Of a stretch of 64,000 nt of DNA, positions 25,879 to 34,751 are shown piece by piece. Positions within the stretch are counted from its first letter, which is position 1. Every line of letters starts with the position of its first letter. Made by a program: the position numbers and the translations under genes. Below the pieces are notes generated by a model. The model was given only the letters and a program-made list of their open reading frames with translations. It had not been told where the DNA came from and made no database searches. The DNA comes from Chitinophaga sp. YR627 (GTDB taxonomy: Bacteria > Bacteroidota > Bacteroidia > Chitinophagales > Chitinophagaceae): contig NZ_FOUX01000002.1 in assembly GCF_900114995.1 (NCBI RefSeq), positions 744,001 through 808,000 of the forward strand, read 5' to 3'.

Positions 25879-27042
25879 TTATTTTTTCTCGCTAATGGTG
25901 AAGTAACGGCCAATAGTGGCGAGCATATTATTCTTACCCCACCCCGTATCATCTTTGAAATCGAAATAAAAGCCGATACCAGGATAATCAAGTGTGAAGG
26001 AATAAATGTAAGGACCTGCAGCACCTGCCGGTAACTCAGGGAAAACGACCTTCACTTCTGTACGACTTACACTGAGGATCTTCATTTCCAGTTCCTGGCT
26101 CCAGAGGCTTTCCGGGAAAGTAGTCGGATAAGATCCACCAAAGTTGAAACCCGATTTCACGAACTTCATATATACCCTGTCCAGACCGATAATATTACCA
26201 TTCAGGGCGTCATTGGTACTGCGGTTCTGCGCAGCAAATACAACGGTATCACCGGGCGCATATACAGAAGTGGATTTCAGATTGGTAAATTTGGGCTTCC
26301 CGTAGATCAGGTGAATCGGCGGCAATTTAGCTGTACGACCCTGATGTGTCATTTCTACATTATAATAACCACTGTCTGCTTCCGGAGAAATATCCACCTG
26401 TAATGCGTAATAGGCGGCTCCCGGTGTAATATCATAAGTGGTCATCAGATTGGTGTAGGTTTTCCCGGTAGCCTGATTCGTCAGTGTAAACTTCGCATTC
26501 GTACTGGTAGAACCAAAATTACCATAGATAGGTAATCTTCCGGACACCACTCTTTCTATACCCGCATTGTAGGCGATCTCTGTGCTACCAGCTGTCACAA
26601 AGGAATAACCGGCCCTTAGACTATCGGGATGCGGTGCGATCTGCATGATGAGTGTGTACTTGCGGATGCTTTTATCACTGCTCACGACAGTATACTGATA
26701 TCCGGTAGTGTCAATAGGCACCGGCAGTATGCCGCCATCCAGATTGATCGTATTGCCTGCGGCATCAACCAGTCTGGCGTCTTTATCTATTTTGATCTCA
26801 GGCACGATATATTCAATACCTATATAGTAAGGAATGTACAGTGTGATCGTATTCTTACCATTATCGATCGCACCGAACAGTGTATCTGCCGCATTGGTAA
26901 TACGGTATTCCTGTATAGTGTTATCAGGCGTACGTTCAAAAGGCACCACCTCCGTTTTCTTACAGGAAAAGAATCCTGTGATAAAAACAGCGATAACCGC
27001 AAGTTGGTAAAATTGCTTTATGTGGCTGACAGTTTGTTTCAT
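25879..27042 (-). CDS. DUF5018-like surface lipoprotein, unknown function
   Basis: A 387-aa lipoprotein with signal ending GFFSC (Cys at about 27). A Bacteroidota surface-lipoprotein domain with DNTIQEYRI and YTVVSSDKSIRKYTLIMQ (a DUF5018-like closing strand) occupies the first 135 residues. Two Ig-like beta domains follow. It resembles its downstream neighbour in order of domains and is probably an ancient duplicate. It is the second gene of the operon, 27 bp after the first HmuY-like gene. Confidence 0.65.
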   Translation of the reverse strand: MKQTVSHIKQFYQLAVIAVFITGFFSCKKTEVVPFERTPDNTIQEYRITNAADTLFGAIDNGKNTITLYIPYYIGIEYIVPEIKIDKDARLVDAAGNTINLDGGILPVPIDTTGYQYTVVSSDKSIRKYTLIMQIAPHPDSLRAGYSFVTAGSTEIAYNAGIERVVSGRLPIYGNFGSTSTNAKFTLTNQATGKTYTNLMTTYDITPGAAYYALQVDISPEADSGYYNVEMTHQGRTAKLPPIHLIYGKPKFTNLKSTSVYAPGDTVVFAAQNRSTNDALNGNIIGLDRVYMKFVKSGFNFGGSYPTTFPESLWSQELEMKILSVSRTEVKVVFPELPAGAAGPYIYSFTLDYPGIGFYFDFKDDTGWGKNNMLATIGRYFTISEKK

Positions 27043-27069
27043 TGTGTATATGTTAGTAACAATTGTTTA

Positions 27070-27915
27070 TTATAGTGTAACAGTGATCTTAGGCCGGTTT
27101 ACCATGAAACCAAACCGCTTTTCTCCCGCCTTCGCCAGTACATACCGGAAACTATAGACCGGCATTTTGATACCCTTATCCCTACGCATCTGCATAGCAT
27201 CCATAATACCATCATACAGACTCTGTGTCTCCATTTTGGCATAGTTCCCTTTTGCTGTTTTGATGATGATGGTACGTGGCCTCAATGTCCTGACGCTTTT
27301 GAATGTCTTTACGGTTTCCTGTGAAAGACAATAGATCATGTGTCTATACTTGTTCACCTGTACCTGTATAGCAGGATCAGGATTGTCGATATCCTTCATA
27401 ATATCAGGACGAAGGAAATTACCTTCGAATGTGTATACCACATGACCTAATGGCTGACCAAAAGCGCCCTGATCATCCAGTCCGGTCTGACCTGGATATT
27501 TAAACTGACTATCGTCCGGTATTTCCGTCACATCATCAAAAGCAGCATCCAGTACGACCAGTCCACCGACAGCCGATGTACCATATCCAAAGCCGCTTTT
27601 AGCACCGTTATTAGCAGTGATGTTGGCTCTTGCCATTCCGCTAAAGGCAAGATCCCAGCGATCGGTACTTCTGTAGCCGATACCTATGGAACCAAAGCGT
27701 TCCAGACTGAAAAACATAGGATCTGTATCATCCAGTGGCTGATGTCCATCCGGCAGGTGGGCGCCCAGGTTCAGGATCTGTATTTCACGGTTGAATACGG
27801 AATCACTGGGTGGTACGTCCGCTTCCCAGTCCACGCCGTTAAGGTCATATACTTTACCGCAGGCGCTGCACAGGACAACAGCCACCATGAGGCAATAAAT
27901 CATTCTGACTATCAT
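27070..27915 (-). CDS. HmuY-family lipoprotein
   Basis: A 281-aa lipoprotein (VLCSAC, Cys near 19). It has the HmuY core: TDRWDLAFSGMARANITANNG-type strand, GGLVVLDAAFDDVTEIPDD, and a late TIIIKTAKGNYAKMETQSLY strand. Length is closer to classical HmuY than the second copy at 23643. Function by family is haemophore-like capture of haem at the surface. The haem ligands of P. gingivalis HmuY are His, and the equivalent positions cannot be assigned here by eye. First gene of the operon; promoter and AraC-type repeats lie just upstream. Confidence 0.8.
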   Translation of the reverse strand: MIVRMIYCLMVAVVLCSACGKVYDLNGVDWEADVPPSDSVFNREIQILNLGAHLPDGHQPLDDTDPMFFSLERFGSIGIGYRSTDRWDLAFSGMARANITANNGAKSGFGYGTSAVGGLVVLDAAFDDVTEIPDDSQFKYPGQTGLDDQGAFGQPLGHVVYTFEGNFLRPDIMKDIDNPDPAIQVQVNKYRHMIYCLSQETVKTFKSVRTLRPRTIIIKTAKGNYAKMETQSLYDGIMDAMQMRRDKGIKMPVYSFRYVLAKAGEKRFGFMVNRPKITVTL

Positions 27916-27967
27916 CAGGTTATATTAGTGACATGTAATGGAATAATGGCATAGTGTATCGTCGGCG

Positions 27968-27975
27968 CAAAGTTG
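27968..27975 (-). promoter_or_regulatory. -7 promoter element of the HmuY-like operon
   Basis: On the minus strand CAACTTTG is one mismatch from TAnnTTTG; the siderophore receptor gene has the identical box at 39611. It lies 13 bp downstream of the nearer ACCATnnACGGA repeat. Confidence 0.5.
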
Positions 27976-27988
27976 AATGAAACTTATT

Positions 27989-28031
27989 ACCATAGACGGA
28001 GAAATAAGGGAGGATTTGTACCATTGACGGA
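27989..28031 (-). promoter_or_regulatory. AraC-type direct repeats upstream of the HmuY-like operon
   Basis: ACCATAGACGGA (27989-28000) and ACCATTGACGGA (28020-28031), read on the plus strand, are direct repeats 31 bp apart. The nearer one would overlap the -33 region of the operon promoter, a usual site for AraC-type activators. The motif is shared with the AraC gene's own upstream region. Confidence 0.6.
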
Positions 28032-28111
28032 AAAATTATCAGATCGTCAATGCGTAAGGAGGATCAGCAACGGTGTTAACAAAGAATATCACTTGTCAAA
28101 AGTGGTTTTCA

Positions 28112-29194
28112 TCAGAATTCCAGGGGCAATTTCATATTCATGACAATCGGCACGAGATTATCCAGCGACTTCCGCAGATCAGTTTCAAGTGCTGTTTTCT
28201 CTGTAAGTTTAAACACGAATTCGTTGATGGTATTTTTATGCAGATAATAATCCAGGGTCAGTCTGGATTTATGATCGTTTATTTTCTCTACCGTGTAATA
28301 GGTAGCTCTTTTCCTTTTTTCTTCTGTTTCACTGAATACGGCCTTATCCTCCGGATCGTAGGAAAAGCTGCTGGTATACATCAATACTTCTCTTCCGTTA
28401 CTCATCACATGCCGGTGACGGCTGCCAACGCCAGGCAGAAAATGTTCTACTTCATCCACTGCTTTTAACCCTACCTGCCAGAGATGGCGGAATTCAAAAT
28501 GCACAACAGTATATATCAGGGTTTTGATATCAACATCATATTCCTTTGATACGGAAAACACTTTCACTTTACTGGCCAACTCCAGCTGCGGATCCGGCTC
28601 CGGTGGTAATTGTTTTCTTAGTTCACCGAGCTGTGTATAATGGAACAACACATTACCCGTCTCGGTTTCCTTTTTGCTGGCATTCCACTTCATCCACGAA
28701 GCCAGATCAGGCCTGGATCCATCTCTGAAAAGTTTGTCTGTAACCAGCCAGTATTCATGTTCCGCTATATTATTTTTTAATAACTGATGTGCCACGATCA
28801 CATCTTTCCCGATCAGTTTACTGAAATTCTTTACCTGATAGGTTGTAAACTCACCATAGTGTGTAATTACTTTCAGGGTGAGATTGACGGCAGCAACACA
28901 AGCGTGACACTGACATATCTTGCGTTGATCGTAAGCATTGAGGTGACGGTGGAATTCACAGAACATTCTTTCCACCTGCTTATACAAAACTTCCAATTCG
29001 ATTGGCGCACCGAACTTATAAAACAGAATGGCGTCTCCTTCTATTTCGGATATCTCGAACCCGGCCTGATTGGCATTGATCAACACCTCCAGCAACTGTT
29101 GAATAATATGATGACTATGCTCAAGCTCGATCTCATTCACGAAACGGGTGAAGCCACTTATATCGGGGATAAAAAGCAGCCCTTTATTTTCCAT
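28112..29194 (-). CDS. DUF2652 cyclase-like protein with SRPBCC-type C-domain
   Basis: A 360-aa cytosolic protein. The N-terminal half resembles class III nucleotidyl cyclases: PDISGFTRFV (D11) and IEGDAILF (D54) are where the two metal-binding aspartates of that fold lie, with similar spacing. The second half, containing HFEFRHLWQVGLKAVDEVEHFLPGVGSRHRHV, looks like an SRPBCC/START ligand-binding domain. It matches DUF2652 as I know it, of unproven function. The base-selecting residues of true cyclases are not evident. It follows the TraB-domain gene by 44 bp on the same strand and is possibly co-transcribed. Confidence 0.75.
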   Translation of the reverse strand: MENKGLLFIPDISGFTRFVNEIELEHSHHIIQQLLEVLINANQAGFEISEIEGDAILFYKFGAPIELEVLYKQVERMFCEFHRHLNAYDQRKICQCHACVAAVNLTLKVITHYGEFTTYQVKNFSKLIGKDVIVAHQLLKNNIAEHEYWLVTDKLFRDGSRPDLASWMKWNASKKETETGNVLFHYTQLGELRKQLPPEPDPQLELASKVKVFSVSKEYDVDIKTLIYTVVHFEFRHLWQVGLKAVDEVEHFLPGVGSRHRHVMSNGREVLMYTSSFSYDPEDKAVFSETEEKRKRATYYTVEKINDHKSRLTLDYYLHKNTINEFVFKLTEKTALETDLRKSLDNLVPIVMNMKLPLEF

Positions 29195-29238
29195 TGTTTT
29201 TATTTAAAGTTAACGAAAAAAAAGGGCGGATGTATCTC

Positions 29239-32200
29239 TTAATATTCATCTGCTGCCAGCGGCGGTGCAAGGTATTCTCTATAAGCCCTGATCGCTTCGG
29301 CTGTCAGCTCTTTTTTGTTCTTCACTTTTTCCAAATCTTCCAGTGGATAGAACAGATCTGGCTTGGTGTTAAATTTTGCCGGATCCAGCGGTTGAGGTCC
29401 GCTAAAGATATAAGACAATTCATCATCATAGCTTTTATAGCTATACAGCGTGATCCAGACAGCTGGCTTATTGTCAATCTGCACCTTTATGCGGCTCACC
29501 TGTTCTATAGGGGCATCCGCATTGTATTCCTCCATATTGTAAGCCAGATAAGCACGGCCAATTAATTCCTGTGTCAGCAGATGCTGGATCTTTGACAGAT
29601 GCTGATCGCTCTCCACATCAACAATAAATGAATAGCCCACTGCATCGTCATTCAGGATTTCTTTCAGCACTTTATCATTTACCTTAATCCCATGATTGAT
29701 CAATCCACGTGCAGCAAATGCACTGATGGCCGGAATGGAATCTGTCAGCAATGGAGAGAAAACGGTTTCTGCCTTTACCGGCATTCCCGGCAGGGAGAGG
29801 GTATTACCGGTAGCCAGTACACGACTCAGCCATACAAAACCGCCGTTTTCTTTCTGATCGGTATTCCATGCCCTTAACTGACGGCTCAGCAATTGTACCA
29901 TACCTGGCGCCAGCCTTTCCAGACCATACTTTTCAAAATTGGGCGCTCTCCATATAGAATCTTCATTGAAGTGGACAACAAACTGTTGCAGTATACTACC
30001 CGATTTTTCTGCTGCTGCAATAATAGCCGGCAGGTATTTTTCCTGCATACCATTATCTTCCATGGCATAAGAAAAAATATTATCGTTGATCTCATTATTC
30101 TCTGGTATAGCTGCTGCCAGACGGATGAATGTCTGCATAGCAGTATCCAGCGGCATCCCGCTAAGAAAACTCAGTAATTCGATCCGCAATCCGGTATCCT
30201 TAACAGTTGTAAACAAATACTCGGCAGCACCTACAATAGCATCATCTGCCATTTCTTCGAGATTCACCAGCAACTGTACTCTTCTGTAACCAATGGTATC
30301 GAGCGGGAATGGCGCCTGCAACGCTTTTAAAATCGTTGTCTTATCCAGACTGTCAGGACGCATATACACCAGGTACTCACCTGCAGCTTTAAAAGCTGTC
30401 GTATCTGTACCCTGCAGGTCAGCCAGTAACATCGGTAATTTCTTCTCTCCGATCTTCAATGTAGAAGCCTGTTCTTTTTCCCCGGGATGGAAGGAATCAA
30501 AGAACTGTTGCGCACGGCCAGCGCTGACTACCTCTTCGGGAACAATTGCTGACAAACAATACATCACATGTCCTACCACGATCACTCTTCTGTAGGATCG
30601 TAAACTCGTATTCAATGATTTCAGTTCTGTATCATATACCGGCCACCCATTGACAACCGATTTTTTGTAATCTGCTACAACCACAGAAGAGTCTTCAGGA
30701 TGAAGGAACGTTTTCATCAGACTATCCGGATCACCACTATGATAACGTGAAAATCTGTTGATCGTTACAATGTAAGATGAGAAAGAAGCACTATCCAGCG
30801 CCGCATACACATCATCGGTAACTGTCACTGCCTTATCATGACCATAGAAAGTAAAACGTTCCGGACCATTGATCGTAAAACTACTGTCAGTTGCAGTAAA
30901 TGGTATGTTCAAATCCTGTGCCTTCACCGGCAATAGCCTGAAACCGTCCAGAAATCCCCTCCAGTAACTACTGTCTTTGCTTTTACCATCATAAGTACAA
31001 AGCAGACTATAAGCCAGGTTTCCCCTGGATATAAAATGCAGACGGGACATATACCCGCTGGTATGACGATACAACAGTTGAAAGAACGCATAACCGTCTT
31101 TCCTGGTCATGGTAGAATCGATCAGTTGTAAGGTAGAGTCCTGTCTGAGTAACACCGTACGGATACCGGCCAATGCAGCCGCATCGTCTGTATTGTAATA
31201 CCCCGGTTTCATTTTCTCGACACGCAGCACATAGGAAATACGGTTCGCATCATCCAGTGCCGTATAAGCTTCTACCGGACGCGTCTCCCCTTTGTGATCG
31301 GCCTTCACATAATTGGCATCCGAAGGCATCAGCGCAGAAAATCCAAGCTCCGGACGATACAAGGTATCATACACACTGACCGCACGTACAACATCATAAA
31401 AACGAACTGATTTAAAGAAATCTTTTCGTGCAACACTGTCAGTCCCCTCCGACCCATACATAAAAACAAAAGCCCTGTTATTACGGATAAACAGGCGCAT
31501 ATGGAAGGGCAGTTTTCCCTGCATCATCACAGCTTCTGTACCCGCGATATCCCTGTAAACGATCGGATATGACCTTTTCAGCTCAGCTTTACCCTGTGCC
31601 GCCATATTCGCGATGAGCATATCCACCAGTTCTTTCTCATTTTTATCCAGTTGCGGCAGGTCCATGGTCAGGGAAAATGCGGCTTCATTATCGTTAGTAC
31701 CTACATACATCTTCCTGTTCATATTAGGGATCGGATAAGCGATAGGTACACCGGGGAATACAACACTATATCCATCTGCCATCCTGTTGAGTGTGTATCC
31801 TTTCACACTGTCCAGTCGTTGCCGCTCACGTTGCGCCACACCTGTAAAGGTGGCCTTCACCGGATTAACACTAAAGCCTTTGGCACGCAGCAGCGTGATC
31901 AATCCCATATTACCGGAAAGGTGTGCCGCACCTACAGCAGCAAACACACTTTTACTTTTTATCAATGTAGCCAGGTTAGCCGCCATCTCAACATTACGCT
32001 TACCTAAACCCGGCCCCATATCATCTTCCTTTGCTTTGTCCACCAGATTGTACATTCTCTGCGGATCACCGGCATAATAGAGATTTACCAGCGAATCCAG
32101 GAAACTTACCCGCGCATCGAACAACTCCTTTTCTGCCGGCCTTTCGCTGGCCGCCACCTGATAACCGATACTTTCCAGAAAGATCTCTTTTTGTAATGTG

Positions 32201-32829
32201 GTTACGTCGGCGCTCATAAAATAAAGCTGATTCTCCAACCGCTCCAGACTATGTACCGGCTTCCCCATAAACGTAGCTTTCTGATGCAGCCAGCCATCCA
32301 GGAAAATATTCTCCGCTTTCGCACCCGTACCAGCAGTTTTGCTGATCACTTCATCTTCATCCAGCAGTAGTTTCTCCACAAACCAGAGTCTTTTCAGGTT
32401 CAGCTGCGCAATAGGAACACCCGACTTCTTCACCACCAGACTATCCACAAATCTGTATTCTGCGGGCGTCATTATTTTACGCATATAGTTAACAGTATCG
32501 CGCAGCGGACCACCCGGAGAAAGCATATACGACATCACAGAATCAAGATCGATCTCCATAGCAAATGCATCTGCGCTGCGCAATGCCAGTAATACCGAAT
32601 CACTGAAATCAAACACCCTCTTTTCTGTCAGGTGCATCGTACCAAACAGATAAGAGGGTGTACTTACGCCGGGCGCTTCTATCCGCCAGAGCAGCTGATA
32701 GTCAGGCCGCTTTGTATGCTGTGCCCGGAGCAGAAATGGTGATAGTAACAGTGCAAGCAGTACAGACCATGTAATGCGGGAAAAGAAACCGGCTTTGAGG
32801 TGCCGGGGATAAGTGTAGGATACTAACAT
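29239..32829 (-). CDS. TraB/GumN-domain giant protein (1196 aa)
   Basis: An exported protein (signal sequence about 12-38). Residues ~45-330 are a TraB/GumN (ChaN/Tiki-like) domain with LFGTMHLTEKRV, EIDLDS and AAVGAAHLSGNMG, the usual GxMH, ExD and GxxH sites. The remaining ~860 residues contain repeated beta-rich segments and a helical HEAT-like region near the C-terminus; I recognise no named domain. Most GumN proteins are near 300 aa, so the extension is exceptional. The frame is open to 32895, but that part overlaps the GH5 gene and the -7 box; ATG 32829 lies 6 bp from the -7, so the transcript would be nearly leaderless. Confidence 0.7.
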   Translation of the reverse strand: MLVSYTYPRHLKAGFFSRITWSVLLALLLSPFLLRAQHTKRPDYQLLWRIEAPGVSTPSYLFGTMHLTEKRVFDFSDSVLLALRSADAFAMEIDLDSVMSYMLSPGGPLRDTVNYMRKIMTPAEYRFVDSLVVKKSGVPIAQLNLKRLWFVEKLLLDEDEVISKTAGTGAKAENIFLDGWLHQKATFMGKPVHSLERLENQLYFMSADVTTLQKEIFLESIGYQVAASERPAEKELFDARVSFLDSLVNLYYAGDPQRMYNLVDKAKEDDMGPGLGKRNVEMAANLATLIKSKSVFAAVGAAHLSGNMGLITLLRAKGFSVNPVKATFTGVAQRERQRLDSVKGYTLNRMADGYSVVFPGVPIAYPIPNMNRKMYVGTNDNEAAFSLTMDLPQLDKNEKELVDMLIANMAAQGKAELKRSYPIVYRDIAGTEAVMMQGKLPFHMRLFIRNNRAFVFMYGSEGTDSVARKDFFKSVRFYDVVRAVSVYDTLYRPELGFSALMPSDANYVKADHKGETRPVEAYTALDDANRISYVLRVEKMKPGYYNTDDAAALAGIRTVLLRQDSTLQLIDSTMTRKDGYAFFQLLYRHTSGYMSRLHFISRGNLAYSLLCTYDGKSKDSSYWRGFLDGFRLLPVKAQDLNIPFTATDSSFTINGPERFTFYGHDKAVTVTDDVYAALDSASFSSYIVTINRFSRYHSGDPDSLMKTFLHPEDSSVVVADYKKSVVNGWPVYDTELKSLNTSLRSYRRVIVVGHVMYCLSAIVPEEVVSAGRAQQFFDSFHPGEKEQASTLKIGEKKLPMLLADLQGTDTTAFKAAGEYLVYMRPDSLDKTTILKALQAPFPLDTIGYRRVQLLVNLEEMADDAIVGAAEYLFTTVKDTGLRIELLSFLSGMPLDTAMQTFIRLAAAIPENNEINDNIFSYAMEDNGMQEKYLPAIIAAAEKSGSILQQFVVHFNEDSIWRAPNFEKYGLERLAPGMVQLLSRQLRAWNTDQKENGGFVWLSRVLATGNTLSLPGMPVKAETVFSPLLTDSIPAISAFAARGLINHGIKVNDKVLKEILNDDAVGYSFIVDVESDQHLSKIQHLLTQELIGRAYLAYNMEEYNADAPIEQVSRIKVQIDNKPAVWITLYSYKSYDDELSYIFSGPQPLDPAKFNTKPDLFYPLEDLEKVKNKKELTAEAIRAYREYLAPPLAADEY

Positions 32830-32834
32830 ATACA

Positions 32835-32842
32835 CAAAAATA
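32835..32842 (-). promoter_or_regulatory. -7 promoter element of the TraB-domain gene
   Basis: On the minus strand TATTTTTG matches TAnnTTTG perfectly. It lies between the GH5 stop and the TraB-domain ATG. Confidence 0.45.
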
Positions 32843-32873
32843 GTAAAGTATTGATATGTCAGCCGTTCTTTAT

Positions 32874-34346
32874 TTAAGGTGTCGTGATCTGCCATTGCTG
32901 ATTTGCGCCACTATTCCAGTTCCACTGGATCACATTACCTCCGTTGGCGGTTGACTGACCATTGACATCCAATGAAAAACCGCTGTTCCTGTTTAATAAC
33001 TTGTAATAACCAAAACCTATATCAACAATCTGCCATTGCTGATTGTTGCCGCCCGAGTAGTCCCATTGCACAATTGCCGCTCCTGCAGCAGTAGACTGGC
33101 CATTCACATCCAGCGACTTAGCACTGTTTCTGTTGATCACAGAAAAATAATTGCTTCCCAGAGCATTAAATGACCATTGCTGATTATTACCACCCCAATA
33201 GTCCCACTGATCCATCGCGGCACCATTAGTAGTCAGCTGGTTATATACTTCCAGCGCTTTACCGCTGTGTTTATTGATAACTTTATAGTAAGCCCCTGTT
33301 GTAAACGATGCATACGGAGGTGTAATTGTGCCGGTTCCCCAGGCATATTTTAAACGGGCTAAACCAGAACTGTTATTAGTAGCAAGGGATGTGCCATTAG
33401 CGGTAAACATGCTATAAGTATCCCCCGTTCTCAGACCAGGCCAGTATACACAACCTACCCCCAGCTCACGCAGTGAATTCGTCATGCCCTGCAGATAGGT
33501 GTTATTCACATTTGATCCCGGTGCGCCGGAATAGTTGGTACCATCTGTCATCACCGTACCAAACTCCGTGACAATGGTCCTACCGGGATAAGCCAGCGAT
33601 TTAACCGGTTGTTCCCAGTCGGCCGTTGTCGTCTTACTACTTTCAAACCAGGTATAATCATGAAAAGAAAGCAGACAGCTGTCAAAACGGGTATCTGCCC
33701 CCACCGTATTCACACCGGTGGAATATCCGGTACCATCCAGTACAAACCTGTTTTCAGGCACCCCGGGATATCGGGTTACGAACTGATTATACAGTGTCAG
33801 CAGGTCTGTCGCACTGTATCCATGCGGCTCATTAAAGACCTCAAAATAGATCAGCGGATTGGCCCTGTAGGCGGCAATGATCGCATCCCACATCTGCCAG
33901 AAGGTAGTGGTATTATCAATCAGTCCATTGCGTGAGGAAGCGCCTTCCCAATAGGCTAGTAAGACTTTCATATTTTTGGTACTGGCTTTGTCAATAGCGC
34001 CCTTATATGCCTGCCACCAGGTACCCAGCACGGTAGGAGGATTGACAGGTAAGCGTACGGTATTGGCGCCCGCCGTCTGAAAGCCACTCAGTATATAATC
34101 GGCTTTTGTCTGGATAGTGGCATAGCTGTCACTGATAGTGGTACCAGACAGAACCAGTTCATCATCCGCAAAATTATCCCGGGTATCAGCCCAGTTAACG
34201 CCTTTAAAATCGGAAGAAGGCAGTACCGCGGCTACCGCTGTGGTAGCAGGAATGGGTAAAGCACTCGCCATACTCTTTTCAATGTCTTTTTTACAGGCAA
34301 ACAGCATCATGGCTGCAATTGCAGGAAGGGGGAATTTTCTTTTCAT
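32874..34346 (-). CDS. GH5-family glycoside hydrolase with C-terminal ricin-type lectin domain
   Basis: A 490-aa lipoprotein (MLFAC, Cys at 18). A cellulase-fold (GH5) catalytic domain spans about 45-335, with acid/base E173 in FEVFNEPHG and nucleophile E261 in IVTEFGT. A ricin B-type trefoil (about 350-490) contains three QW repeats, each ending in NQQW. It probably hydrolyses a beta-glucan or mannan at the cell surface; the subfamily is not resolved. No SusCD pair is adjacent. Confidence 0.9.
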   Translation of the reverse strand: MKRKFPLPAIAAMMLFACKKDIEKSMASALPIPATTAVAAVLPSSDFKGVNWADTRDNFADDELVLSGTTISDSYATIQTKADYILSGFQTAGANTVRLPVNPPTVLGTWWQAYKGAIDKASTKNMKVLLAYWEGASSRNGLIDNTTTFWQMWDAIIAAYRANPLIYFEVFNEPHGYSATDLLTLYNQFVTRYPGVPENRFVLDGTGYSTGVNTVGADTRFDSCLLSFHDYTWFESSKTTTADWEQPVKSLAYPGRTIVTEFGTVMTDGTNYSGAPGSNVNNTYLQGMTNSLRELGVGCVYWPGLRTGDTYSMFTANGTSLATNNSSGLARLKYAWGTGTITPPYASFTTGAYYKVINKHSGKALEVYNQLTTNGAAMDQWDYWGGNNQQWSFNALGSNYFSVINRNSAKSLDVNGQSTAAGAAIVQWDYSGGNNQQWQIVDIGFGYYKLLNRNSGFSLDVNGQSTANGGNVIQWNWNSGANQQWQITTP

Positions 34347-34751
34347 ACGTGAGATTTATAATGATAAAATATTAGGGTGCTGAGGGTGGAAATATGGGAG
34401 ATGGGTCTTTGGGAAATGGTCTTCAGTAACAGGGCTTATTCGTCACAGATTCGTCGCTTCGCCGTCGCTTGTTCGTCGCTTCTTCGAATGGGTCATTTTA
34501 AGCAGCATATTGTCCTGCCGTGACAGTATACAACGGCACAAATACCTGCCCGTGGATATACATACACAGTAAATTTTTCAGATAGTAAGATCCAGCCGTT
34601 CCAGCCCTGCGGATAACTACCGGTACACAAATCTGTGCAGAACATAGCATATCAACTATTAAATGTAAACCTTACAATTAAATGTAACAACAATAGAGGA
34701 GCCTGCAAAATCTTTATTTCGTAGGAAAACTTTCCAGATAGATGACAGGGA
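34347..34751. other. 405-bp intergenic region with an 11-nt repeat array
   Basis: No ORF of note. The region contains the 11-nt array 34439-34488 (separate entry) and AT-rich sequence toward 34690. It is between two minus-strand genes, so it should contain the GH5 promoter and the end of the cytochrome gene's transcript. No clear TAnnTTTG or strong terminator was seen. Confidence 0.5.
34439..34488. repeat. 11-nt periodic tandem repeat, four full units and a partial fifth
   Basis: Contiguous 11-mers TTCGTCACAGA, TTCGTCGCTTC, GCCGTCGCTTG, TTCGTCGCTTC, then TTCGAA. Three units share CGTCGCTT. The 11-bp register matches the array at 18627-18681, which shares the CGTCG core. Confidence 0.75.
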
